Source: Lachnospiraceae bacterium
Lineage (GTDB): Bacteria; Bacillota; Clostridia; Lachnospirales; Lachnospiraceae
Direction of reading: 5' to 3'
Assembly (NCBI GenBank): GCA_910576335.1
Contig: CAJTIU010000007.1
Location: forward strand, 1 to 64,000
DNA: 64,000 nucleotides
In this document: positions 28,089 through 38,600 of the stretch, piece by piece
Position numbering within the stretch: the stretch's first letter is position 1
Layout: every line of letters starts with the position of its first letter
Notes under the pieces: model-generated
Seen by the model: the letters and a program-made list of their open reading frames with translations, nothing else
The model's database searches: none
Told to the model about the DNA's origin: nothing
Position numbers and translations under genes: made by a program

Positions 28089-31000
28089 ATGAAAAAGGGA
28101 AAAATGATAAAATTAAAGAAAGGGATTTGCGTGCTGCTAGGTGCGTTGTTATTTTCAACAGGCTACGGTCCGGCGGCAGCGGCATATTCAAATCCGGTAA
28201 AAGACATATCTGATTCGTGGGATGAGTATGGGAACGGAGACCCATATGTCATGAAGTTTAATGGAACGTATTATCTGTATGTCAGCACCCGGGATAACGA
28301 GAAGGGTGTAAAATGCTGGAGCTCACGTGATATGGTGAACTGGAAGTACGAGGGGAACTGTATCGCAGAGGGAAATTCAATGGATACCTCAAAGGCAGCG
28401 TATGCGCCGGAGCTTGCCTATTATAACGGGAAATTCTATATGTATACGTCGCCGGCAGGACAGGGGCACTATGTATTTGAGAGTGATAACCCGACAGGGC
28501 CCTTTGAGAAGGTGACGGATAATTTCGGGCATAGTATCGACGGCTCTGTATTTGTGGATGACGATGGGAAATGGTACTTTTACTATGCGTCCGACCGGGG
28601 AATCCGGGTTAAGGAAATGAGCAGCCCTACGGCGCTTACAGGGGAAGAAGTGACTCTGGGCGGCACGCAGATGAATCCTGGCGGCGGATGGACGGAAGGG
28701 TCTTTTCTGATCAAGAAGGGAGGACGCTATTTCCTGACATACACAGGAAATCATGTGCATTCCAAAGGGTACCGGATTAACTACTCGGTAGGGACTTCGC
28801 CCAAAAACTTTCAAAAGGGAATGGGCAATCCGGTTTTATTAAATACAGAGGATGGAATTGTGGGATTAGGACACAGCTCTACCGTTCTCGGACCGGATCT
28901 GAGCACTTATTATCTGATTTATCATAATCTGGAGGGGAGAAACCAATGGGGCTGGCCGATCCGGAATATGAATATGGACCGGATTGCTTTTAACGGAGAT
29001 AAGATGACCGTACTCGGGCCTACGACAACGGAACAGGACGACCCGGCTCTTCCGAAGATATGCGGCTATTTCGATTCTGCTGATACACCGGAGTGGAGCG
29101 CAGCGGGAGGAAATGCCGGGGAAGAGAATCCGGCAGCAGTAAACGATGGATGGCTGGATATGAAGGAAAACACCAGCTTCCTCTCAGAAGACACTCTTGC
29201 CGGAAATTATACGGCAGAATATAATGTCTCCTCTGAGAGTAAAACAGGAGAAATCGGCGGATATTTTGCTTATACAGATGAGAATAATTACGGAAAAGCA
29301 GGAATAGATCTGTCAGCCGGAACACTGAAAATCACAAAAAAAACTGGTGGGACAGAGACAATTTCCGAAAAGAATATTGCAAAAAGTTTTAACAGGGACT
29401 ATGATTTTTCAGCGCTTCATACATTGAGAATACAGCGGGAAAAGATCAGAAAGGGAAATGACGGTAATACAACAGAGGAAGAACAGTACACCTTTTACTT
29501 TGACAACAGGGAAGTTGGAAAAGAAGTGATTTCCGGAATCGGGGATGGCAGGATCGGATATTATACAAAGGACTGCAGCGCCCGGATGGGATTTATAGCA
29601 GGAAGCCAGGAATATGGAGACAGCGGAATTTTTAATGCGTATAAGCCGGTGCCGGGGGTAATTCAGGCAGTACATTTTAATGATGGAAAAGACGGCTATT
29701 ACGATAAGACCCCCAATAACCATCTTGGACTGAACGAAGGATATTACCGGAACACACCGGTCGATATCGGATATACAGATCAGCAGTTCCGCATCGGATG
29801 GAATCAGACAGGAGAATGGTATAAATACAATATTCAAGTGGCGGAAACAGGGACCTATGATTTTGGCCTGAAGTATGTGTCTGCGCTGGACGGGGAGCTT
29901 GCGTACAATTTATATGTGGATGATGAGCTGGTAGTGGACAGGGAAAAACTCACCAGAACAAAAGACTGGGCAAGCTACCGGACGGCGATCCGGAGAAATA
30001 TTCCGTTAACAGAGGGTCATCATACTATCAAACTGGAAACAGCAGCCGGGGAGTTTGACTTCAGAGAGCTGAAATTTGTGAAAAGCGAGAAGGTAGAGCC
30101 GTTATATGTGGATTACAGTAAACCGGATGATGGAAATACATATAGCAACGGAAAATTCAGGGTGGAAGATGAAAAGCTTACAATTGATGCAGTGGGTAAG
30201 AGACTTTATGGTTCAAAAAACTGGGGAGATTATACGGTTGAGGCAGACGTAACTCCGGAAGACAGTATTAACTGCGGTGTGATTCTGAGAGTGAATAATC
30301 CATCTCTTGGAGGAGCAGGCGATGATTCCCAGTTAGGAACAGATTTTTACCAGGGATATTTTGTAGGTTTATCTTCCGGTTCAATAGTACTGGGAAAACA
30401 GAATTATGACTGGAAGGAACTGCAGAGGACAAATAAGAATATCCAGGTTGGAAAAACATATCATCTGCGTATAGAAGCGGTGAAGGACCGGATCCGGGTA
30501 TTTGTGAATGATGAGAAAGAACCTGCCATAGACTATACAGATATGGAAGATCCTTTTATGAACGGGAAAGTTGGATTCCGTGTACATTTTGCCAGTACAT
30601 CCTTTGATAACTTAATGGTTTATGAGGATAAAGCGGATCTGGCGGATCAGTTGAAGAAAGTTCAGATCATCACTGTAGACGAACGCTTTGAAAAAGCAGC
30701 AGGAGATGCAGAATTTTCTCTGAATGCAAAAAGTAACGGTGACGGGAACTTAAGCTACAGTGTGGATAACGATGCGGTGTTGTCTGTAGACGCAGCCGGA
30801 AAGGTGACAATTAAAGGAGAAGGGACAGCGCATATTGCTATTACGGCATCGGGGACCGATACGTATAAGCCGGCGGAGAAAACAGTAACGGTGATTGTAA
30901 AAGAGGATGAACTGACCGGGATCAAAGTAACAGCTCCCACAAAGAGGGAATATGTACAGGGTGAGGCGCTGGATCAGACCGGTCTTATGGTAACGGCAGT

Positions 31001-33554
31001 CTACAACAGCAAAAGAGAGAAGGATGTAACAGCTCAGGCAAAAACAGCAGGCTATGACCAGACAAAGACAGGATGGCAGACAGTGACGGTGTCCTTTACA
31101 GAGAAGGGAAAAACGTTTTCCGGTACATTTGATGTATTTGTAAAGGAAAAAACAGAGCCTGCAGAACTTAACAGGAAGGCGCTAGAGGCGGCCATTGACC
31201 GTACAGAAGGTCTGGTAAAGGATGATTATACATCATCAAGCTGGGGAAAATACCAGACAGCGCTTACAGCTGCACGCCAGGCAATGGAAAGCCAGACTGT
31301 AACCCAGGATGAGGTGGATGCAGCGGCAGTGGACTTAAGAGAAGCAATTGCGGCATTGGATAGAGCAGATAAGAGGAGCCTAAATGATGCAATAAAACGT
31401 ACTGGTGAAAGAAAAGAAGCAGATTACACAAGACTAAGCTGGACAGCGATGAAGGAAAAGCTTGCAGATGCGGAGGAAGTAGCAGGTAATGCTGATGCTA
31501 AGCAGGGTGAGATTGATGATGCAACCTACCAGCTCAGTGAGGCGCTCCGGAATCTGGAAGAGAGGGAAGCAGTCAGAAAGGTTGAACTGGGTGTAGTCAT
31601 TGACCGTGCAGAAAGTCTGATTGAAACCGAGTACACCGCATCAAGCTGGGCTGCAATGAAGGCTGCACTGGATCAGGCTAAAAAGATAACAGCAGATGAG
31701 GCAGCTGCACAGTCAGAAGTGAATGCGGCATCAGATGCATTAAGAGAAGCAATTAACGGATTAGAAAAAGTGAACAAATCAGGGCTGCAGGCAGCCATTG
31801 ACCGTGCGAATGCAAGAAACGAGGCGGATTATCGGGAGAAACCGGATCAGTGGAAAGCAATGAAGGATGCCCAGGCAGAGGCCGAGCAGATGATGGAGAA
31901 TAAGGATGCCAGCCAGGCAGAGATCGACGCGGTAACCAAGAAGCTTAGCGAGGCGCTCCGTCAGCTGGATCCAGAAGGAACCATCAATAAGGAGGCATTA
32001 AAGGCAGTCATTGCCCGTGCAGATGCTTTGACGAAAGAAGATTATACAGAAACAGGCTGGGCAGCAATGGAGGAGAAGCTTACAGCAGCAAACCGGGCAG
32101 TGGAGAGTGATCTTGTGAGTCAGAAAGAGGTAAACGATGCCGCAGAGGCGCTCAGGACAGCACTTGACACATTGGAAAAGTACAAAGCGGATAAGGCAGG
32201 TCTTGAGGCAGCGATTACCCGTGCAGATGCGATAAAAGAAGAAACTTATCCAGACAAAAAAGAAGAGTGGAAAGCAATGCAGGATGCGCTTACACTATCC
32301 AGAGGAGTAGCCCAGAATAAGGATGCTCTCCAGACAGAGATCGACGCGGCAACTAGACAGCTTAATGAGGCAATCCGTCAGCTGGAAGCAGTAAAAACCG
32401 TGAATAAGAATGCATTAAAGGCAGAGATTGACCGTACGGTAAATCTGAATCAGGGAGATTATACAGCGTCAAGCTGGACAGCCCTACAGGAGAAACTGAC
32501 GGCAGCGAACAAGGCATATGAGAGCGAGACAGCGACCCAGGAAGAAGTAAATGCAGTAGCTGCAGCGCTCAGAGAGGCCATTGCAGGGCTGTCAAGAGCA
32601 GATAAGGCAGGCCTGAATGACGCAATCAACCGCGTGAAGGACAGGAACGAGGCAGATTACACGGCAGAAAGCTGGAAAGCAATGCAGGATGTACTTGCAG
32701 CAGTAAAGAAAGTAGCAGAGAATCCAGATGCCACCCAGGCAGAAGTAGATGAGGCAACCAGACAGCTCAGTGAGGCGCTCCGTCAGCTGGTTAAGAAAGA
32801 CGTTGTTAATAAGGCGGCACTGGAGAAGAAGTATAACGAAGTGAAGGCAGTCAAGGCCGACGGTTACACAGCAGAAAGTTATGCGGCACTCCAGACAGCA
32901 CTGAAAAATGCAAAGGCAGTACTGGATAAAGAGACAGCCACCCAGGCAGAAGTAGACGCCCAGGTAAAAGCACTGGAAGATGCAGTAAAAGGTCTGAAGA
33001 AGGCAGGAAGCACTGCACCTGTAGTAAAGGTATCCAGTATAAAGATATCCGGAATCTCAGGGAAGATCGCGGCAGGGAAAAAGATACAGCTCAGCGCAGT
33101 CATTTCCCCGTCCAATGCAGCAAATAAGCAGATCAAATGGACGACCAGTAATAAGAAGATTGCAACTGTGAACAGCAAGGGACTTGTCCGGATTAAGGCA
33201 AAGACAGGCGGAAGGTCCGTAACCATTACGGCAGCAGCGGCAGACGGAAGCGGCAAGAAAGCAACGTACAAGATTAAGATCATGAAAGACGCAGTGAAAA
33301 AGGTTGCGATTTCAGGAAAGAAGACAAAATCTGTAAAAGCCGGAAAGAAGCTTCAGCTGAAGGCAAAGGTTACAGCAGCGAAAAAAGCAAATAAGAAGCT
33401 TAGATGGACCTGCAGCAATACGAAGTATGCTACGGTAAACAGCAAAGGAAAAGTGACAGCAAAGAAAGCCGGAAAAGGAAAGAAGGTTAAGATTACAGCA
33501 GTAGCAACAGACGGAAGCGGTAAGAAGAGTACCGTGATAATTAAAATCAAGTAA
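28089..33554 (+). CDS. Secreted multi-domain GH43 glycosidase with FIVAR and Big repeats
   Basis: An 1821-residue secreted enzyme. The start is ATG 28089, giving a signal peptide that ends near residue 32 (AAAA). The GH43 five-blade propeller (about 38-315) has base Asp51 in GNGDPYV, Asp151 in SIDGSVF and acid Glu203 in WTEGSFL, fitting an arabinofuranosidase or xylosidase. Then follow a concanavalin-like domain (about 316-515), a CBM6-like domain (518-660), another concanavalin-like domain (665-850), two Ig-like Big domains (854-1024), nine FIVAR modules (1026-1637) and two Big_2 domains to the end. No LPXTG signal is present, so it may be released or held non-covalently. It probably degrades polysaccharide outside the cell for the locus C transporter. 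Confidence 0.93.
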   Translation: MKKGKMIKLKKGICVLLGALLFSTGYGPAAAAYSNPVKDISDSWDEYGNGDPYVMKFNGTYYLYVSTRDNEKGVKCWSSRDMVNWKYEGNCIAEGNSMDTSKAAYAPELAYYNGKFYMYTSPAGQGHYVFESDNPTGPFEKVTDNFGHSIDGSVFVDDDGKWYFYYASDRGIRVKEMSSPTALTGEEVTLGGTQMNPGGGWTEGSFLIKKGGRYFLTYTGNHVHSKGYRINYSVGTSPKNFQKGMGNPVLLNTEDGIVGLGHSSTVLGPDLSTYYLIYHNLEGRNQWGWPIRNMNMDRIAFNGDKMTVLGPTTTEQDDPALPKICGYFDSADTPEWSAAGGNAGEENPAAVNDGWLDMKENTSFLSEDTLAGNYTAEYNVSSESKTGEIGGYFAYTDENNYGKAGIDLSAGTLKITKKTGGTETISEKNIAKSFNRDYDFSALHTLRIQREKIRKGNDGNTTEEEQYTFYFDNREVGKEVISGIGDGRIGYYTKDCSARMGFIAGSQEYGDSGIFNAYKPVPGVIQAVHFNDGKDGYYDKTPNNHLGLNEGYYRNTPVDIGYTDQQFRIGWNQTGEWYKYNIQVAETGTYDFGLKYVSALDGELAYNLYVDDELVVDREKLTRTKDWASYRTAIRRNIPLTEGHHTIKLETAAGEFDFRELKFVKSEKVEPLYVDYSKPDDGNTYSNGKFRVEDEKLTIDAVGKRLYGSKNWGDYTVEADVTPEDSINCGVILRVNNPSLGGAGDDSQLGTDFYQGYFVGLSSGSIVLGKQNYDWKELQRTNKNIQVGKTYHLRIEAVKDRIRVFVNDEKEPAIDYTDMEDPFMNGKVGFRVHFASTSFDNLMVYEDKADLADQLKKVQIITVDERFEKAAGDAEFSLNAKSNGDGNLSYSVDNDAVLSVDAAGKVTIKGEGTAHIAITASGTDTYKPAEKTVTVIVKEDELTGIKVTAPTKREYVQGEALDQTGLMVTAVYNSKREKDVTAQAKTAGYDQTKTGWQTVTVSFTEKGKTFSGTFDVFVKEKTEPAELNRKALEAAIDRTEGLVKDDYTSSSWGKYQTALTAARQAMESQTVTQDEVDAAAVDLREAIAALDRADKRSLNDAIKRTGERKEADYTRLSWTAMKEKLADAEEVAGNADAKQGEIDDATYQLSEALRNLEEREAVRKVELGVVIDRAESLIETEYTASSWAAMKAALDQAKKITADEAAAQSEVNAASDALREAINGLEKVNKSGLQAAIDRANARNEADYREKPDQWKAMKDAQAEAEQMMENKDASQAEIDAVTKKLSEALRQLDPEGTINKEALKAVIARADALTKEDYTETGWAAMEEKLTAANRAVESDLVSQKEVNDAAEALRTALDTLEKYKADKAGLEAAITRADAIKEETYPDKKEEWKAMQDALTLSRGVAQNKDALQTEIDAATRQLNEAIRQLEAVKTVNKNALKAEIDRTVNLNQGDYTASSWTALQEKLTAANKAYESETATQEEVNAVAAALREAIAGLSRADKAGLNDAINRVKDRNEADYTAESWKAMQDVLAAVKKVAENPDATQAEVDEATRQLSEALRQLVKKDVVNKAALEKKYNEVKAVKADGYTAESYAALQTALKNAKAVLDKETATQAEVDAQVKALEDAVKGLKKAGSTAPVVKVSSIKISGISGKIAAGKKIQLSAVISPSNAANKQIKWTTSNKKIATVNSKGLVRIKAKTGGRSVTITAAAADGSGKKATYKIKIMKDAVKKVAISGKKTKSVKAGKKLQLKAKVTAAKKANKKLRWTCSNTKYATVNSKGKVTAKKAGKGKKVKITAVATDGSGKKSTVIIKIK
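31165..33000 (+). repeat. Nine tandem FIVAR modules encoded in the GH43 gene
   Basis: Nine modules of about 66-70 codons. Odd-numbered modules share Y-T-x-S-S-W ... TQxEV ... LREAI; even-numbered ones share NEADY ... WKAM ... AEIDxATxQLSEALRQL. The alternation points to duplication of a two-module unit. FIVAR modules are three-helix, often sugar-binding spacers. Confidence 0.85.
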
Positions 33555-33567
33555 TCAGTACCGTCAA

Positions 33568-33605
33568 TTTGGGACGGGGCATTTTTAAAAATGCCCCGTC
33601 CCAAA
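33568..33605. repeat. Palindromic GGGGACGGGG repeat, copy 4
   Basis: A perfect 38-bp palindrome with arms TTTGGGACGGGGC and GCCCCGTCCCAAA around ATTTTTAAAAAT. It lies 13 bases after the GH43 stop codon, does not alter it, and ends two bases before the jetA promoter. Confidence 0.92.
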
Positions 33606-33606
33606 C

Positions 33607-33635
33607 TTGTACTTATCAGTTATTTGGCTTATAAT
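33607..33635 (+). promoter_or_regulatory. Promoter of jetABC
   Basis: TTGTAC at 33607-33612 and TATAAT at 33630-33635 are spaced by 17 bases, about 40 bases upstream of jetA. AAAGGAGGGC lies before the ATG at 33674. Confidence 0.75.
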
Positions 33636-33673
33636 ATACTCAAGTCAATTGGCATAAAGGAGGGCAGCCCGCC

Positions 33674-35035
33674 ATGCAGCTGCGTGATGAAATTCCAGAC
33701 ACCTTCTGGACCCTGTTCCGGTCTGTCAACCGTGAGGCCTACATAGAGGCGCTTCTTGCGGTGAACGAGGAATACCAGTACAGCAATTACTTCCTGACCA
33801 GGGAGCTGTGCATCCAGGTGCTGGCAGACCTGAATATGAAAAAGCAGATTGAATTAAAGAGAGAGGAAAACGAGACAGAGTTCGACATGCTGGAGACTCC
33901 CTCCTCCAGGATGCTGAAATGGCTTCTCAGGATGGGGTGGCTTAAGGCGGTGGAGGATTATAACACTCTGGTGACCAATATCGTGATCCCCGATTATGCT
34001 ACTGTTTTTATTGAGGCGTTTGAGAAGATCCACTCAGAGGGCGGGGAAGAGACGGAGATCTACATTCAGAACGTCTATGCCACCCTGTTTTCCTTCCGGA
34101 ATGACCCGAAGGCGGGTCTTAGCATGCTCCGCACAGCCCTGGCAAATACGAGGCGGCTGAATAAGGCGCTCCAGGACATGCTTCACAACATGGATAAATT
34201 TTTCGGGAGGCTTCTTGGCAGAACCACTTATGGGGAGCTTTTGAAGGAGCACCTGGAAGGATACGTGGAGGAGATTGTCCGGAAGAAATACCACATCCTG
34301 AAGACCTCGGATAATTTTTACATATACAAGACAGATATTAAGAAATGTCTCCGGGATATGCGGGAGGATGGGGACTGGATTGCCAGGATCCGCAGGCGTT
34401 CCCGGGAGATGGGAGAGACGGGGGAGGATGTGCTGGAATTACTGGATCTGATTGAGCGTGGCTTTGATGATATTGAGCACCGTATTTCCAATATGGATAA
34501 GGAGCACACCAAGTATGTCCGGGCCACGGTGACGAGGATGAATTACCTGCTGAGCGGGGAGACGGATACAAAGGGACTGGTCGTACAGCTTCTGAATCAG
34601 ATTGCAGAAAGCAGGGATAAGGAAGCGCGGATCCAGGCAGTGGGCGCGCAGATGAATCTGTCCCACCTGGAAATCCTGTCGGAAAAGTCTCTCTATAAGC
34701 GGAGAAAGGGAAAGAAGGATTTCGTAAGCCAGCTGGCGGACGAGGAGCTGGCGGAAGATCTGAACCGGGAGGATGTACTGAGGCTGAACCGGGTTCAGAG
34801 CCGTTTCAGCCGGAAGCAGATTGAGGAATTTATTGAGAGCCATATGGAGGGAGAGGTGATGGACGCGGCGTCACTTTCCTTTGCAGATCCGGAAGAATTT
34901 GAAAAGCTGATTCTTGCCTATGATTACAGTACGAGGAGGAACAGCAGATACACCGTGGTTTCTGAGGCGGAGGAAATGATAGAGAAGGACGGGTATCGTT
35001 ATCCGGCGCTTAAATTTGTAAGGAGGTCCCTATGA
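33674..35035 (+). CDS. jetA: JetA, kleisin-like subunit of a Wadjet system
   Basis: A 453-residue protein of the Wadjet JetA family (DUF5716 type). It is recognised from its N-terminal QLRDEIPDTFWTLFRSVNRE, helical middle and C-terminal region, and above all from the following DUF4194-like and SMC-like genes. JetA is the MukF-like kleisin that bridges the JetC ATPase heads and binds JetB; Wadjet complexes recognise and restrict small circular plasmid DNA in the cytoplasm. Its stop codon overlaps the next start. No truncation is seen. Confidence 0.85.
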   Translation: MQLRDEIPDTFWTLFRSVNREAYIEALLAVNEEYQYSNYFLTRELCIQVLADLNMKKQIELKREENETEFDMLETPSSRMLKWLLRMGWLKAVEDYNTLVTNIVIPDYATVFIEAFEKIHSEGGEETEIYIQNVYATLFSFRNDPKAGLSMLRTALANTRRLNKALQDMLHNMDKFFGRLLGRTTYGELLKEHLEGYVEEIVRKKYHILKTSDNFYIYKTDIKKCLRDMREDGDWIARIRRRSREMGETGEDVLELLDLIERGFDDIEHRISNMDKEHTKYVRATVTRMNYLLSGETDTKGLVVQLLNQIAESRDKEARIQAVGAQMNLSHLEILSEKSLYKRRKGKKDFVSQLADEELAEDLNREDVLRLNRVQSRFSRKQIEEFIESHMEGEVMDAASLSFADPEEFEKLILAYDYSTRRNSRYTVVSEAEEMIEKDGYRYPALKFVRRSL

Positions 35036-35676
35036 TGGAGTATTACAGAGAGCTGCCCCAGGAGGAGCAGGAAGCGGTTACCGCGGTGATTCAGCTTTTA
35101 TACCGCCAGACATTTCTCCTGGAACGCAGGTTTGATAAGCGCTCAGGGCGTTTCCAGTATGTGAAGGAGTACAGGGAGTGCAGCAAACACATGGAATTTC
35201 TGAAGGAGTATTTCCAGGTGGCGGGTATTGCGCTTATGGAAAATGTCCACATGGGCGTGATCTACATTCAGGGAGAGACGCTGTGGGGAGAAAAGCTTCC
35301 CAGGCTCGCTACCATTTATCTTCTTATATTAAAGCTGATCTATGACGAGCAGATGGCAAAGGCATCCGCCAGCGTACAGGTGGTGACCACTCTTGGCGCG
35401 GTAAACGGGAAGGCAGGGGAATTCCGGGTGCTTGCTGGTATCCCGTCACCTACGGAGCTTCGGCGCACCATCACATTTCTTAAGAAATACCAGATCATTG
35501 AGCCTCTGGATATGCTGGAGGAGCTGGGGGAAAATACAAGACTTGTCATTTACCCTACGGTTCACGCAGTGCTTTCCGGCGAGGATATCAGGAAACTTTT
35601 GGAAACATTCAGTGAGGAGGATGACATTGGAGAAGAAGCAGGCCTTCCGGGCACTTTCGAAGATATGCCTGAATAA
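35032..35676 (+). CDS. jetB: JetB, KITE-like subunit of a Wadjet system
   Basis: A 214-residue DUF4194-like (MukE/KITE) protein with winged-helix features. Recognisable segments are RYLPQ-equivalent EYYRELPQEEQEAV, a middle LPRLATIYLLILKLIYDEQM, and GIPSPTELRRTITFLKKYQI. It binds the kleisin JetA and helps hold DNA. The ATG at 35032 overlaps the jetA stop in an ATGA arrangement; ATG 35035 is an alternative. Its 3' end overlaps the jetC start by about 55 bases, so the three genes are tightly coupled. Confidence 0.85.
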   Translation: MMEYYRELPQEEQEAVTAVIQLLYRQTFLLERRFDKRSGRFQYVKEYRECSKHMEFLKEYFQVAGIALMENVHMGVIYIQGETLWGEKLPRLATIYLLILKLIYDEQMAKASASVQVVTTLGAVNGKAGEFRVLAGIPSPTELRRTITFLKKYQIIEPLDMLEELGENTRLVIYPTVHAVLSGEDIRKLLETFSEEDDIGEEAGLPGTFEDMPE

Positions 35677-38600
35677 CTGGCACTACATAGATAAGAAGAT
35701 ACTGACTTTAAGCGAAGGGATCAATTTCTTTACAGGACACTCCGGCAGCGGGAAGTCCACGGTCATTGACGCCCTGCAGATTGTCCTGTACGCCAACTCG
35801 GACGGGCGGAGGTTCTTTAATAAGGCGGCGGCAGACGACTCGGACCGCACCCTCATAGAATATCTGAGGGGTATGGTAAATATCAGCGAGAACAATGAGT
35901 TCCAGTATCTCAGAAATCAGAATTTCTCCAGTACCATTGTACTGGAGTTTCAGAATACAGCTACCAGGGAACGCCAGTGTGTGGGCGTTGTTTTTGATGT
36001 GGAGACAGCATCGAATGACACCAGCCGGCTGTTTTTTTGGCATATGGGAGGGCTTCTTGAGAATCAGTACCGGGCAGGGAAGCGTTGCCTTTCCACGGCG
36101 GAGATGCGTGAATATCTGCAGAGAAATTTTACAGCGGAGCGGTATTACTGCGGCCCAAACAACGAGAGATTCCGCAGACAGATGTATGACATTTACTTAG
36201 GAGGGCTGGACGGGGAGAAATTTCCCCGTCTGTTTAAGCGCGCCATTCCATTCCGCATGAACATAAAGCTGGAGGATTTTGTGAAGGAATATATCTGCAT
36301 GGAGCAGGATATCCACATCGAGGATCTGAAGGAGAGCGTCATGCAGTACGGCAGGATGCAGAGCAGGATTGAAGAGACCCTTGGAGAGATCAGAAGGCTC
36401 GGGGAGATCAGGAAGGCATTTGACATCTACCAGGAAGCAAGGGAAAGTGCAAAGTCCTGCGACTATCAGATCAGACGTCTGGAAATGCTCCAGTCTGAGG
36501 AAAAGAGCCTGGAGCTTAAGGGGAAGGTCAGGGAGCGCGAGGATGCCATAAAGGGACAGGAAGTTCTGCTTCAAAAGCTGTCGAAAGAGCAGGAAGCCCT
36601 GCAGAAGGAGTATGAGGAACTTCTGCTTCGTATAGCTGACAGCGGGTATTCCGGCATGGAGCAGGAGCTTGCGTCCTTAAAGGAGACGCTTATGCGCCTG
36701 GAAGCTGCCAGGACAAGATGGAAGAAGACAGCGGAGGGGCTGAAGGAATGGAAGAAGACAGATCTCGCGTCCAATCAGCTCATATGGGATGTGGAGAAAT
36801 TCGATGCAGGAACCGTGACCGAAGAGGAACTTGTAAGGCTTCAGGAGACGATCCGGGAGCTCTTCTGCGAGCTTGAAGAAGAACGCCGGGAGGCAGACAG
36901 CGCGCTCCGGTCTGTGAAGCGTGAGGAAAAGGAAGCAAGAGAGGAGCTTAAGGAGTTAAAGCAGGGAAAGAAGGCCTACCCAAGAGAGGTAGAAGAGGCC
37001 AGGTTTGAGCTGCGGAACCGTCTCGGGGAGCGCTGCGGCAGGTTCGTGAATGTGCAGATTCTTGCAGATCTTCTGGAGATCAGGGATGAGCGGTGGCGAA
37101 ATGCCGTAGAAGGATACCTGGGTGAAAATAAGCTGCTCCTTGTAACCGAGCCGGAATTTGCAAAGGATGCTATTGAAATTTATGCAGAAATGGACAGGAA
37201 ACAGCTCGGCCCTGCGGCGGTACTGGATTCCTGCCGGGCATCTGAGGAGGAGCATCCCGTAAGGCCTGGCGCGCTGGCTGAGGAGGTTATTGCAGAGGAA
37301 TCCCATGTACGGGCTTATATAGATTTTATTTTAGGAAATGTCATGAAGTGTGAGAATGCCAGAGAGCTTATGGCATACCATACCGGGATCACTCCGGACT
37401 GTATGCTGTATCGTCATTTTTCCTTACAGCATATAGATTCGGAATATTATACGAGACGGGCATACATCGGGGAAATGAGCATGCGCCAGCGGATCCTGAG
37501 ACTGGAAGAACGGTGCCAGTCGCTGCAGGAAAAACGGCTTCCCCTCCAGGAGCGTCTGGAGGAAATCCGGCAGCTCCTTCAGTATGAGGCGCTTCCTCTT
37601 CCTGCTGCGGATTATATTCAGCAGCTTAAGGATATGGAGGAGATTCCGGGCAGGGAGCGCCGGAAAAAGGAACTGGAGCAGAAGATCGGAAAGCTTAAGA
37701 GCGAAACCGTGGATGCCTGGGAGCAGCAGAAAAAAGAACTTATGGAAAAGCAGGCAGAGAAAAGCAGGCAGATTGAGAAGGCGCGAAAGGCAGTCTGGGC
37801 GAATCAGAGCGATATCCAGAAGTTTACTGAGGAAATCATTGCGGCAGAGGGGCAGCTTAAGGATCAGCACAAGAGCTTCGAGGAATTCTGTGAAAGGCTT
37901 GACAGTCAGACTGCATCCTGTCAGGACGGGACGGAAACCGGTTTTTCCAGGTCAGAGGAATATGAGGAGGAGTTCACCCGGTACCTGAACAGCCGCCGCA
38001 CGGAAAATTATGATTACCTGCGCCGTCAGAAGATTATGGAGAGTTATCCTCTTAAGGAAAGGGAGGAGGCAGAGTACCAGAAGCTGATTAATATCCGGGG
38101 AGAATATATCCGCAGCTACCCGAACCGGACCTTTTCAACGGGAATTAAGGACAATGACCCCTATGACCGGCTGATGGAGAGCCTTTCCTGCGATGAGCTG
38201 GAGACCTACCGGGAGACGGCAAAAGAGCAGGCACGTTCGGCAGTGGAGCACTTCAAAGACGATTTCATTTTCAAAATCCGCAGTGCCATAAGGGAAGCAT
38301 ACCAGCGCCGGGACGAGCTGAACCGTGTCATCAGTGGAATGGATTTCGGTAAGGATAAATACCAGTTTGTTATTACGAAGAATAAAGGTGCGGACGGGAA
38401 GTATTACAGGATGTTCATGGATGACTCCCTGAATATCCAACCCTCCCAGCTTACGAACCACATGGACAACCAGCTGAATATGTTCACCATGGAGCACGAG
38501 GATCAGTATGGGGAAATGATGAATGAGCTGATCAGTATTTTCATTCCTCCAGAAAATGCCACGAAGGAGGAGCTTGACGAGGCGAAGCGGAATATGGATA

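Noticed and set aside
31165-33000. Periodic repeats that might be taken for a CRISPR array or satellite DNA
   Set aside because: The period of about 200 bases encodes FIVAR protein modules in one continuous frame, with diverged DNA between copies and no constant repeats of CRISPR length.
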